A DNA stretch of 64,000 bases, taken from assembly GCA_963921825.1 (NCBI GenBank), contig OY997588.1, positions 138,291,203-138,355,202 on the forward strand, in the 5' to 3' direction. The translations under genes and the position numbers were made by a program. Below, piece by piece: positions 1 through 12,300 of this stretch (the first letter of the stretch is position 1; each line of letters begins with the position of its first letter). The notes under the pieces are model-generated. The model worked only from the letters and a program-made list of their open reading frames with translations, ran no database searches and was not told the origin of the DNA. The stretch is from Erodium maritimum (lineage: Eukaryota; Streptophyta; Magnoliopsida; Geraniales; Geraniaceae).

Positions 1-633
1 AACACAAAATTTCAAGACTATGTGTGGTCTCCTTTTCTTTCATAAAAATCATTTTGCATTAAAATGAAAAACACCTAATTTATCATGACCCCTGATCTTG
101 GTGATGCAATAAATATGCACACCATATCCTAAGTCATAGAATAATCTCGACCTTCTGTTTCCATATAGGTGATTCTTTTTTTTTCTTTTTCTTTTTATCA
201 AAAATCCAATCCAAACCACTCTTATTCTATTTTTATCACATAATCTAATCAATGAACAAAAAATACTAAAAGAAAATATGATTTTAATCTAAATGCATGA
301 ATCAACTTATTTGAACATCTTTTTTGAGCAGAATGTAAACGTCTAAAAGCTCAAGATTTTTATTCAAATCTCCCATCCATAGCTAGGGGTTACTAAGTGG
401 GTACAGAAGTCAAAGAGTAGAAAAGATGACAAGGTACATAAAATAAGTTGTATTGACAATTAATTCATCACCTGAGAATTCCAAACACATATGCAAATGA
501 TATAAAAACATGTAAGAATAACACTATGTGAGGAACTATTGTCAATCACCTAATCTATCATATGAACATAAAAATCGAAATATTGAGCAAAGTGTTGTTG
601 CATCTTGATCGGCCATTTATGTGTCAAGTAATA
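1..633. other. AT-rich non-coding stretch
   Basis: No convincing gene, RNA or element end is visible. The only open frames are short and of low complexity. Confidence 0.4.
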
Positions 634-1539
634 TGTTATTCAAGATGTCATCAAACATCTTGTATATGCCCGGTAACAATGATAAAAAAGATGTTTGCCT
701 AGATGTCAACAGACATCTTCTGCATATATGTGTGTATCCGGTGATGGATATTTGTTTCCTAAACTTGAAGATACTCACGCGATAGAGTTCTATTCGATTT
801 AGGAAGTAAGATTTGTCTCCCAAACTTGAAGATAATTCTCCGATAGATATCTGTTCTATTTAGGAAAGCTACTAACGCAAGGAAACAAGAAATATGGCTT
901 GATCGTGACTATAAGGATTAAGAAACTCGAGGTGGCACAATACAAGGTATTATCGGAGCTATAAAAGTCGAGGTAACTCTCGTACCTCGGTTTGACTGTT
1001 GATCACAACTTTAACTATATGTCGTCTGAAAAGACTATTTTGTTCGTTGTTATTTGATCATGACTTCAGAGCTCCTAAACGTGTTGGACTACCGTGTTGG
1101 GAGGCTGAATGTACTGATCAAAGAAGAGCGTTGTTATTCTCAAACTCTATTCGTAACTGAAAAAGTGTTTGAGTTTTGTTAGCGTGATTGAAGTTTCACG
1201 AACAACCTCTAGAGAACAAGAATTAATACGAGATTGAAGGGCTTGAAGAGTGGGATAGAGTAAGGAGCTCGGATTCAGGGGGCAGCCCTGAGATAAGTTT
1301 TGCCCTTTGTAATAGTAGCATAAAGTTTGATCTAGGAGGATCCGTGAAACTAGTATGTTTTGACTGATTACGTTATAGTGAAAATCCTTCTACTTGCAAA
1401 GTGCCCCTAGATGTAAGTGATGATGCACCGGAATGGGTAACCAACTTGTATGTCATTGTGTGATTGCTTGTTCTTATTTTATTTCCGTTATGTTCTAAAG
1501 CAAGATGTCAGTCAACAAGTCTTAACATCTTGTACAACA
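634..1539 (+). repeat. possible copia-type LTR relic
   Basis: Both ends carry related short inverted motifs (AAGATGTC and ACATCTTG, repeated near 645-720 and 1502-1533). The segment around 1380-1500 has the look of the R/U5 part of copia LTRs: a run ending in GTGATTGCTTG followed by a T-rich tail. The limits are set by a TG at the left and CA at the right. No matching 5-bp duplication flanks them, so this could be a decayed solo LTR or chance similarity. Confidence 0.25.
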
Positions 1540-4500
1540 TATTGCTACTGCACCTAACCATAATTACACAAGTGAACTCATGTACCATTTGTTTAAGATT
1601 GTTAAATAAACAATTATTCTTGTGGGGAAGATTTGGAAGACTTTGCTTCCTTGGTGGGATTTCACAGTGGATGTAGGTGGCCAAACTCTGGAAGCTCGTT
1701 TTCCTTAGTATATATATGGAACTCGCATCCTATATGCCCATGCGATTTTAAACCCATAAGTATCATGCTCAAAAAGGGACAATACTAAAAAACCCATCAA
1801 CAACCTAAAAACCTATGAAACAAGCTAGAAGAAAGTTAAAAGAATAAAATTGGAAAGTAGGGAAAGAAATCTGGGGTGCCCCCCAATAGCGCTTTGTTTA
1901 ACGTCTTTAGTTGAGCGGATGGCGGCATTATGACCGTTTGGCACCCTACAATAAAATCTGAACCCATCTCAATTGTTTCCTTGGCTTTGTAACTTGATAT
2001 GCTTTACACAACATTTCTTTCTCTTGATAAACAATTTCCATGACGCTGCACGCATGATGATTGTAGTTAAATGTATCTAGCTCAAAGTCGAGGAAACCCA
2101 AGTTATAAGAAACAACTATGATAAGTAGATGAAAACAATTGTACAAAAGGATAAAGAATCAAAGAATCAACTAGGTAGCTACACAATTGAAAGCTTTGGT
2201 ATTACATACATACGACATGTTAAGAAATAAAATAAAAAAAGGAAAAGGTTTCTAGGTTGGTACAACTATTTCTTCCATGGAAACAGTGCCATCTTGATGA
2301 GGCGATGAAATGCATTTTGAGGTGCATTCATCATCAACAGGGAGTGTAGATGACTCGTCACTGGGATTTAACTTGAAGGTCATTTCGTGTTGACGACGCC
2401 ATCTTGTTGATAAGTAAGGTCACCTAAAACAAGAGGAATATACTATTTATAAGTTCACACGTTAATGCTCAACCAACCCTTCCACAAAAAGTATCGGTCG
2501 ATCCCATAGGGAAGCGGTGAGTACCCCAAATCTAGATACACGCTATCCTAAAGTTATCACTACCCTAGATTAGATTTCTTTATTCCTTTTATTACACTAT
2601 AAAAGTTTTGCTCACAAAAGTTGTGTGATGAATGAAATTAGGGGTGGATCAACCTAGACCCCAAAAGGGACCACAGTGAGGAGATAGTGAGGGATCGTCA
2701 CTAACAAGGAAGAGCATGCATTAAAACCAGAGAGACAAGAGAGCAAGAAATATAGGTGAATCACTCATGTGAGATAAGAATACAAATGTGTGTGAAATTA
2801 GAGTGATTTAACTTCCATGATGGTCTGGCAAGGGCTATTCAAGTTCATACACAGAGTTTTAACAAGAAACTCGGATCAACCACTTTAGGAGGTTCCAAAA
2901 GTGAACTTAGATATAACTACTAGTCGGCTCATTACACCCCGACCACGTTGACCATCAAAGCAACTTTCCTTGATCCTAACAGCTGGCTATTTCATGAATG
3001 CTAATGCGACTAGGGTGGAAGCTCTACCCACTTTAAAAGGTGTACTCGTACCTAGACATCGATGTTGATCATAGATATATGATAATCGCCTACGCATTGG
3101 TAAAGGAAATCAATTATTCCCCCGCCATGGGACAACGCATTTCAGCTATGCATCTTGGTCTGTGGAGTCACCCCTAACTGCACCTCACTTTTCTACAGTG
3201 GAAACTCCAGGGAGCCTGTTGAAAAATAGTCAAAACCTTGGTTGACAAACTGGTTAGCTCCGTGGATAGCGTCTAGACTCGGTATCAGGTCGATTTAGTG
3301 ATTGAAATGAGATTTTCAACCCTTAATCGACCCGGGAGGTCAAGATCCTACTCATCCTTTAAGATCTCCTTGTCCAAACTTTTAATGATAAAAATAGTTT
3401 AAGTTTATGCTTTAGATGGGTACTGGGAATAACCAAACACCCTAAAGTTGGCTCATTTCCTTACTCCAAGCTATCGAATGGGAAATCGAGTTATTAATGA
3501 CTAAACCACCCAAACGTAGTCTAACCCCAAACTAACCTGAACCATGAATTAAACCTGGCCAGAATCAAAAGAATATGTAAAAAGAAGAAGACTTGAATCA
3601 TGACTAGAGATTACATCAACACACAAGTAAAGAAAATCACAATATCATCAATTCATCTACCAAAACATCACATGGCATGAGAAACAAAAGGTTCTATAAC
3701 AAAATCAATGTTGTGTCAACCAATTAAGCAATGATACAAGAATCATGAAGAAATGTGAGATTAGAATTAGAGAGTAGTCTAGCTATACACTTCGTCTTCC
3801 CGTCAATCTTCTTCTTCTCAATCTGTCGTCTTGGTTGCTCTCGCTCCAAACGGCCACCGAATGCTGAAGATCGTTCGCTCTAAATCTAGGATATCATCTC
3901 CGACCTCGGAGTAACCCTCACCTAGAAAATATCTCTAGTAGCCTCAAAGATATGTAGAAGCTCCCAAAATCCCAAGCCCAAGAACTCTATTTATAAGCTC
4001 AGCGAACCACACTTCACGACGCGGTTTCGAAATCTCCATGATGCTCGTAGGTGATGATCATGTCACGACATGAAGGTTAGAAGAAGGGCTTCACGGTGTG
4101 TAATGATGAGGTGCACGATGTGTAGCCCAAATCCTAGTGCGATATTTTTTAGGATGTTGTCACGTGTCCGCTCCTACACGGTGTTGAGATTGAAGCTCCT
4201 TGGCATGTAACTTCAAGGGAATGTTTTTTTCGATGTTGGCTTGGCTCGGGTTTCAAAGGTCCTAGCTCATCTTTCTCCTTCCAGGCTCCTCGCGATATCA
4301 ACAAGGGAGGAATGCACGAGCAAAAAGACAAAATAAATAAATAAAGGCATGTAATCTGCGCTAAATTAATGGTGGAATCAGCTAAAAAAGTGGGAAAATA
4401 TCTTTAAATAACACATACAGGCGAGATCCCATCAGATGTATATTTGAAATAAAAAAAAATAAAATAACGAACTAAAATTATCTAAAAAATATATATACAC

Positions 4501-4637
4501 TAAGAATTAAATGAGAAAATACACATAGTTGGGTCGATATGATAAGTACATATAGAGAAACTCTTTATTCCAAACTATGCACACATCACTACATACAAAT
4601 ACAGTAACCAAGATCAAGATAGATTCGTGCGCATAGT
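1540..4637. other. non-coding stretch, nothing recognised
   Basis: About 3.1 kb without a supportable gene. It is AT-rich to moderate in GC, with only short open frames. It may be old LTR or retrotransposon leader sequence, but I found no primer site, polypurine tract or terminal repeat pair. Confidence 0.35.
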
Positions 4638-7050
4638 TTTTTTTTGCAAAAGAAAATGTATTAATAATAATCTAATGCTTTCGGGACGAAAACAAAGGAC
4701 ACGGGAGAAAAACCCGCGGTACAGAACAAGAGCAGGCCAACAAGGACACCTCAAACCAGACCCGACAAAGGGGTGAACAAAGTCTAACAACCTAGATTTT
4801 TATACCTTGAGGCAAACAACAAACCAAGAACAGACAAGAGCATAGACGGCAACGGTCACCCTCAACCAATCCCAAGAAGGGGAACAAACGAGACAAAGAA
4901 AACAGGTCTAAGAACCCCAATAAACCATGGAAAAAACAACGGTTTAAGTAACCTAGATTTAACTACCATTAAGCTCAAAAAGACCAAAAGCTTGCCTAAC
5001 ACCGAGCTTCCACCAAACTTTCCGAAGTAATGATGGACACCGAAATCTCTAACCTCTGCGTCAAGATGCCGAGAGCACTCACCACTGAACCAATGCCTAA
5101 AAGGCACCACCAAGCACTGCTCAACTCTCACAAGGAGAGCCCGATCGATGCCAACACCACTGATCAACCCAAACGAGGAGTTGGAAGAGAGTGATCTTAA
5201 AATCGTCGTCGGAGGGACATAAAAAGGGGCTCAAAACCAAACTCAGTCGAATCAACCAAACAATGATAACAGTAGACGAGTTCCATATACCTCAACAAGA
5301 ACCTCAAACATGACCTACCAAACACTGCTCGGATAACTCAGATAACCAAGTTACCCCGCTGAGAGCCAACACTCTAGGCGACCCATAAGGGGGACTTAGA
5401 ACTAATCACAATATTTCTCTTCTCCGACTAAGAAAAAGATAAGACAAATTCTAAGCATGGAAGGAAAAAGGCAAAGGAACCTGAAGAGGATAACATTACG
5501 GAATCCCCGACGAAACGACTAGTCACACACCAAAACATCAATGAGATCCAAGTTCCAAAATCCACTTCTTCTTTTCCTACGATTGATCTTTTATCAACCA
5601 AACACCTTATCACCACCAGCCGCAAACACTCTCCCTCAACGGAGAAACAGAGGAAAAGAAACTACAAATCAAAGAACAAGGAGTAGTAGGGGCGTGAGGA
5701 AGCAACAACGACATCGGGGCCAAAACTACATACAAAGTCAAACGGAAAATAGGGCAAACCGTACCACCCTCAGCCGCACTAGATTTGACTGTCCAAACAA
5801 CAAATCCGGTCGGATAGACGGTGAAGGACTGCCGCAACACTGTGACCATTCTGTGCACCGCCTCCAAACCCAACACAGTCCATGTGCGCCCAAACCCTAA
5901 CCCCCACCGCTCACCACCGATCACCGGACGGGACCGGACACCAAAAAACCAGCAACCAAAACAAACAAACAATTGAAAACGTACAGATTGGGAACCTAGA
6001 GGCAGACCTGGGAGGCCGAGCAGGGTTGCGCTTGAGACGAGACACAAAAGCACCGGAGAGAAGAGCACTCGCTGGCATGAAGGGAAAAATTACGAAACCT
6101 CCATCCATAGCCGAACACAAACTCGGTGGATGGGGCACGCGTTTGGAACTTCACAAACCATGAGAAAAGGACGTTACCCCCATCCTCCTTCCAGGGAAAA
6201 ATCAATCCCAACAAGGGCCAACCTGACGCCGAGAAGAACCCGTGAACTCGTTGTCCGCAGAGACAGGCAAGCTTGGCCGACTGGCAGGGGCGGAGCTACT
6301 AAGGGCCCAGGGGGGGCACGTGCCCCCCTCATTTTTTTTTTTGGCTTTTGTTACCTAAATTTTAGAGAATTTTGGTTTATGCCCCATAACTTTTTCATTT
6401 TTTGAAGTTGTGCCCCCCTCAAATATTCTTTATTTTTGATTTTTATCACTTGTTTCTTTTAAATTTATAATTGCACCCCTTATTTTTTTAAAGGGTTATT
6501 TACGATAAGGTACCCTTATGTTTCGTCCACGAACGATAAGGTACCCTAATGAATTTTGTGTCCGATAAGGTACCCTAATGATTCGTCCACGAACGATTTG
6601 GTTTAAAATTGGCATATTCCGTTAGTTTTTAACGGAATATTCCTCTAACTTAGACATTTTCAGTTAAGTGGGGTGTGAAATGACGATTTTAACCTTTCTT
6701 ATTTTAAGCTTATAAATTAGATAGACAAAATTACCATTATACCCTTTATTATATAATACAATAAAAATATAATAAATAAATAAATTTAAAAATTTTAGAT
6801 TAAAAAATTAAATTATTTTAAATAATAAAAAAATATTTAAAAAATATTTAAAAATACAAAAAATTAAAAAATCATTTTTATTTTATAAAAAAATTAATTT
6901 TATTATAAAAAAAACTGGATCGAGTTCGAGTTCGTCTTCTCCGACAGCTCCGGCGTGGTCTCCGGCCACCCGTCCTCCGCCGGCGTCGTCCCCGGCCACC
7001 CGTCCTCCTCCGGCATCTTCCCTCCTCCCTCTTCCACCGCCGGCGTCGTT

Positions 7051-7104
7051 GATTTGGTTCAGATTTGAACCAAATCGCGATTTGGTTCAAATCTGAACCA
7101 AATC
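7051..7104. repeat. tandem short palindromes, left cluster
   Basis: Two copies of a 26-base near-palindrome (GATTTGGTTCA then TGAACCAAATC around a 4-base centre) are joined by GC. Each copy can form its own hairpin. Confidence 0.8.
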
Positions 7105-7252
7105 AAAAAAAAAATTGCAGAACGCTGCTTCGTCTTCTTTGGCAGCTCTGGCGTCGTCTCCGGCGTCTCGTCCCCGGCCACCCCCTCCTACGGCGTCTCG
7201 TCCCCCTCCTCCGGCGTCTCCTCCCTCTTCCATCGCCGGCGTCTTCGTCGTT

Positions 7253-7334
7253 GATTTGGTTCAGATTTGAACCAAATCGCGATTTGGTTCAGATCTGAAC
7301 CAAATCGCGATTTGGTTCAAATCTGAACCAAATC
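7253..7334. repeat. tandem short palindromes, right cluster
   Basis: Three more copies of the same 26-base near-palindrome are spaced by GC. They lie at the inner edge of the right arm of the foldback element. The 150 bases between the two clusters hold a diverged extra copy of the GC-rich arm sequence. Confidence 0.8.
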
Positions 7335-8465
7335 AACGACGCCGGCGGTGGAAGAGGGAGGAGGGAAGATGCCGGAGGAGGACGGGTGGCCGGGGACGAC
7401 GCCGGCGGAGGACGGGTGGCCGGATACCACGCCGGAGCTGCCGGAGAAGACGAACTCGAACTCGATCCAATTTTTTTTTTTAATAAAATTAATTTTTTTA
7501 TAAAATAAAAATGATTTTTATATATAAAACTGTTTTTAATAAAAAATTATTTATATATAAATAAATTAATTATTAAAAATAAAACTAATTAAATATAAAA
7601 TCTGATTTTAAAATATAAAAATCTGATTTTTTTTAAAAAAAACTGATTTTTGAAAAAAAAAATCAGTTTTTAAAAAATTTATTTATTTTATTTTGAAAAT
7701 AAAAATTAATTAGAAAATATAAATTAAGGAAAAATAAAAACTGAGGGTATAATGGTCATTTCACTCTTAAGTCAAAAGTCAACTAAAATGATAAAGGGCA
7801 AAATGGTCTTTTAACTTTGGTCTGTTAGTTTTTTAACAGCAGAAAACCAAATCGTTCGTGGACGAATCATTAGGGTACCTTATCGTACACAAAATTCATT
7901 AGGGTACCTTATCGTTCGTGGACGAAACATTAGGGTACCTTATCGTAAATAACCCTTTTTAAAATAATCTAATTATGTCCCTCATCGTTCAATTTCCGAA
8001 TTGTTTTATGTTTCTTATTTTTTTAAATTTCTAATTGTTTTAAGTTTCTTAACTTCAATTAGTTTACGAACTTATCAGTATGTAAGTCATTTTTTATATT
8101 TAAGTCATTTTTAGGGTCTCAGACTATTATTTATTGGTTTTTTTACGATATTAATATTTTTAAATGTTAGTTCATATTATCTTAATGTTGTGTACTAACA
8201 TAAAAAAAATTGGTGCCCCCCTCACTGAAAAAGCTGGCTCCGCCACTGTCGACTGGGACGGAAAAATGACCAAGCCGATTTCTTCAGGACCAAAAGGAAG
8301 GAAAGAAGGTAGAGGGAATCGCCACCAACAACAACCACGCCCGAAGTCGTGGCCATCGTCGGTGGCAACGAGTACAAAAGGATACGGCGGCTAAAGTTAT
8401 AGAAGGGAGCGTTGTTTAGAGGAAAAAAAAAAGAAATCGGAATAGGGTATTATTCGTACACAAAG

Positions 8466-8580
8466 TCAGAATTCATAGTTCTTCCGAACCCACAAAATGT
8501 GATCTTCAGGGAGAAAATGGCAAACCGGAATCGTCCCTTTCTGAATCTTGAGCATCTTACACGTAAAATGGTTAAAGTTC
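8466..8580 (-). pseudogene. BURP-domain pseudogene, C-terminal part
   Basis: Read on the minus strand, this segment encodes the last BURP residues, including LKIQKGTIPVCHFLPED and ILWVRK, and ends in TGA at 8466-8468. It aligns with the C-terminus of the intact BURP gene at 49.8-52.3 kb (LKIQPGTLPVCRFLSQD, VVWSRKL) and keeps the fourth CH motif, which the intact gene has lost. It is the downstream half of the gene whose upstream half lies at 14899-15540 on the other side of the copia insertion. Confidence 0.8.
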
Positions 8581-9074
8581 TATCCGTTCTTCAATCATGA
8601 GAACAAAAACCATATGAACTTGGATCTTAGACTTGTATTAATTCAACCACAATACATATTATGAAACAAAAAGAACTTACCTGAATCCATCATAGAATCT
8701 CTTTGATCTTCAATTTTGTTTTTCCTCCTTAACGTGTAATTCATCATTCATAACCACCTTCTCTTTCTTCTTTTATAATTAAATGATATAACATAACCAC
8801 CTTTCAGTTACCAAATTACATCCTTAGGTACATAGTTAAATGATATGACATTTAATTAATAACTACATGAGAAAGTGAATAATGATTGTACTATAAGGTT
8901 GGGTAAGGTAGGAGGGAATCATAATTCCCGACTTTAATTACTTTTATCGAAACCGATCCATCACGATGTCGACCATAATATTAAAGCCTTATAATTGAAT
9001 ATGAATATGATGTTTACGTTACATGATTAAATCTTATACACGAAGGCCACAATAATAATGTAAATATTCTTACA
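8581..9074 (-). repeat. copia 3' LTR (truncated)
   Basis: This matches 14342-14898 from GTTCTTCAATCATGAGAAC to the end TTACA. Two differences in length stand out: the terminal TGTAAACTATAATTGCGG stretch of the other LTR is missing here, and a 38-bp segment after CCTCCTTAAC is deleted. Confidence 0.9.
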
Positions 9075-9086
9075 TTCTCCCACTTG
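9075..9086 (-). other. polypurine tract of the copia element
   Basis: On the minus strand AAGTGGGAGAA directly precedes the 3' LTR. This is the usual plus-strand primer position for LTR retroelements. Confidence 0.75.
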
Positions 9087-9398
9087 GCCTTTGTGTCGAT
9101 AATCGTCCTTATATCAAGTTCATGAAACTTTAATGTTTTTAACTGAATCAGATTTGTCTGGATCATGGCGGTCACACATCATTTTGCGATGTGATTCCTT
9201 CCATGTATCACAAGTCAAACCCGGTCCTGTTAACTATAATATTGTGAAGAACCTTAATTCACAAATGAAACATGTTTTTCTAGAACTATAATTGCGCAAT
9301 TAGACTTTAATGAAAAACATGGTCTAAACCAGAAACATACCATAATTGATCAAAGTGTTGTACCCTTATAAGCAAGTAACATTTATAGCAAGGAAAAA

Positions 9399-12300
9399 TC
9401 ACATAATTCTCATACGTTCCACGTGGCCATTGAACGCCTTGGGAGGTAACCCCTTAGTCAACGGATCCGCGACCATCATGTCGGTCCTTATATGCTCAAA
9501 GTACACTCTTTGTTTCTGTACTTCTTCCTTAACGGACAAGAACTTCAACTCCATGTGTTTAACACCCTTAGAGTACTTGTCATTCTTTGAGAAGAAGACG
9601 ACTGCAGAATTATCACAATAAATTTTCAGCGGTCTAGATATACCGTCGACTATACCAAGCCCTGAAATAAAATTCCGCATCCACAATGCATGAATTGTGG
9701 CCTCAAAGCATGCCACAAATTCGGCCTCCATAGTGGAAGTAGCAATCACAGATTGCTTTCCACTTCTCTATGATACTGCTCCATTTGCTAATAAGAACAG
9801 GTAGCCAAATGTTGATTTCCTACTATCAACACATCCGGCATAATCTGAATCTGAACATCCAATGACCTCAAGATGACTTGATCTACTATACATGAGCATG
9901 ATCTCATTGGTGCCTTGCAAGTACCTGAGAACCTTCTTTGCAGCTTTCCAATGGTCCATTCCGGGATTACTTTGATATCGACCCAACATACCAACAGCAA
10001 AGCTGATATCTGGTCGAGTACATGTTTGAACATAGTTCAAACTCCCAACCACAGATGCATATGGAATCCTTTTCATTTCATTTTGTTCCAACTCGTTCTG
10101 GGGACATTGCATTTTACTGAATTTATCCCCTTTCTGTATAGGAACTATCCCTGCAGAGCAATTCTCCATTCTATATCTCTCTAAGACTTTGTTGATGTAA
10201 GCCTTTTGAGACAATCCTAAGGTTCCTTGTGTTCTATTCCGGATTATTTCTATTCCAATCACATAGGAAGCCTCACCCATATCCTTCATCTCAAAGTTCT
10301 TAGAGAGATATCCTTTCACGTTATGTAACATACCCATGTCATTTGCAGCAAGCAAAATATCATCAACATATAAGACTAAAATAACAAACTTACTCCCACT
10401 GATCTTCATGTAAATGCACCGATCAACGGTGACCTCTACAAAACCGTATGACGTGATGATATCATTGAACTTTAAGTACCACTGTCGAGAAGCTTGTTTT
10501 AGTTCATATATTGACTTCCTCAATTTACACACCTTATCTTCACTACCCAAGGCTAAGAAGCCTTCAGGTTGATCCATATATACTTCCTCCTCAAGGTCGC
10601 CATTGAGAAAGGCGGTTTTAACATCCATTTGGTGAAGCTCTAAATCATAATGAGCCACCAAAGCCAAAAAAATTCTTAAAGAATCCTTCTTAGATACTGG
10701 AGAGAAGGTTTCCTTGTAATCAATGCCATCTTTCTGGTTGAAACCTTTGGCAACAAGTCGGGCTTTATATCTTTCAATGTTTCCCTTCGAGTCCCTATTG
10801 GTCTTATAGACCCATTTCGACCCTATGGTCTTGGAACCTTCAGGTAACACAACTAAATCCCATACTCTGTTGTCTCCCATAGATTTCATCTCCTCTTTCA
10901 TGGCAATTAACCAATTTTCTGAATTGTCACTTTCCATGGCTTTCCGGAATGAAACTGGATCCCCACTTATGCTCAAGTCACATTCACTTTCAACAGAATA
11001 AATCACATAATCATCTGGAATGGCAGATCTTCTTTCCCTTGTAGATCGCCTTAATTGATCATGTTTAATAATATTCTCCCCTTGAATTGTGACTTGTTCA
11101 TCATTGATGTTGTCATTTTGTGGAGTTGTCACAACATTACGTTGTCCTATTGTGTTTTTAGGCATAATTGGTACAACCATTTGAGGTGCAACTTCAGAAG
11201 AAACAATTTCTTCCCTGACTTCATGAATATCCACATTTCGTGGTTCATTACTCACACTAGTTTGACCATTCTCAATGAATCTAGCATTACCAGTTTCTAC
11301 TATTCTCGTACTATGGTTAGGAACATAAAATATGTACCCCTTTGACTTTTCAGGATAACCAATGAAATGTCCACTAACCGTCCTAGGATCTAGCTTCTTT
11401 TCATTTGGGTTATACAACCTCACTTCTGCTGGGCAACCCCAGATCCTTAAGTGTCTCAAACTGGGTTTCCTTCCCGTCCATAGTTCATAAGAAGTCTTAC
11501 AAACCGCTTTACTAGGAACCCGATTCAAAACATAGGTTGCAGTCTTTAATGCATACATCCATAAGGAAAGAGGTAGAGAACAATTACTCAACATTGTTCT
11601 AACCATGTCTTTTAGAGTCCGATTCCGCCTCTCCGCGACACTTTTTTGCTGAGGTGTACCGGGCATTGTGTATTGTGCACAAATTCCCTTCTTTTCAAGT
11701 AACTTTGCAAATGGACCAAGACATTGACCCTTTTCTGTGAACCTTCCATAATACTCACCACCTCTATCAGATCTCACTATCTTTACTTTCCTATCTAATT
11801 GCCTTTCCACCTCATTTATGAATACCTCTAGGACAATCATAGATTGAGCCTTTTCATGCAATAGATAAGTGAATCCATATCGTGAGAAATCATCTATGAA
11901 GGTAAGAAAATATTGTTCACCACTCCAAGAAGGGATATCAATAGGTCCAGAAATGTCAGTGTGTATAATTTCAAGAAGATGAGAGCTTCTCGTGGCCGGT
12001 TTCTTTACTATGTGGCTAGTTTGCTTTCCCTTAATGCAATCTACGCACACATCTAAATCACTAAAATCCAATTGAGGAAGAATTTCATTCTTTACCAACC
12101 TCATCAACCGTTCTTTGGATATGTGACCTAATCTTTGATGCCACAAGAAGGCTGAACTTTCATCCAGTGCACTACGTTTAATGCCTCTACTTTCAATATG
12201 AAACAAGGATTCAGAAAAATTAACATCAAGATTGAAACGATAAAGTGAATCCACTAATGTACCAGATCCATAATGCAAATTATTGCGATACAAGTTAAAT

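Larger units (their letters stand above)
6493..7955. mobile_element. foldback (long inverted-repeat) element nested in the hAT element
   Basis: The ends are GGGTTATTTACGATAAGG and its inverted copy. Each end carries three spaced copies of a GATAAGGTACCCTAATG-type motif near CGTCCACGAACG. Further in, a GC-rich block (about 6917-7050) recurs inverted at 7335-7470, so the arms pair over much of the element with AT-rich spacers between. The 8-bp string TTTTTAAA sits directly outside both ends (6485-6492 and 7956-7963), although its low complexity weakens it as a target duplication. There is no coding capacity. The superfamily is uncertain; a Mutator-like foldback is the best guess. Confidence 0.7.
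6285..8248. mobile_element. non-autonomous hAT-type DNA transposon
   Basis: The ends form a short imperfect terminal inverted repeat (CAGGGGCGGAGC at the left, GGCTCCGCCACTG at the right). This is the CAG...CTG form with a GGCGGA core common to plant hAT elements. The flanks are CCGACTGG (6277-6284) and TCGACTGG (8249-8256), an 8-bp target duplication with one mismatch, the size expected for hAT. No transposase is encoded. Most of the interior is a second, foldback element inserted later. Confidence 0.75.
4638..8425 (-). mobile_element. candidate non-LTR retroelement remnant, interrupted by a hAT element
   Basis: A run of T residues starts the segment at about 4638, as expected for a minus-strand poly(A) tail. 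It is followed by GC-rich sequence with no RT motifs up to 6284, which resumes at 8257 beyond the inserted hAT element. The far end near 8425 is set only by a change to the BURP pseudogene. I could not find a target-site duplication, so both limits and the class assignment are inference from resemblance to the two better supported elements at 15.9 and 30.0 kb. Confidence 0.25.

Noticed and set aside
6878..7298. Arginine-rich and proline/leucine-rich frames of 70-77 codons
   Set aside because: They come from the GC-rich arms of the foldback element and mirror each other on the two strands.
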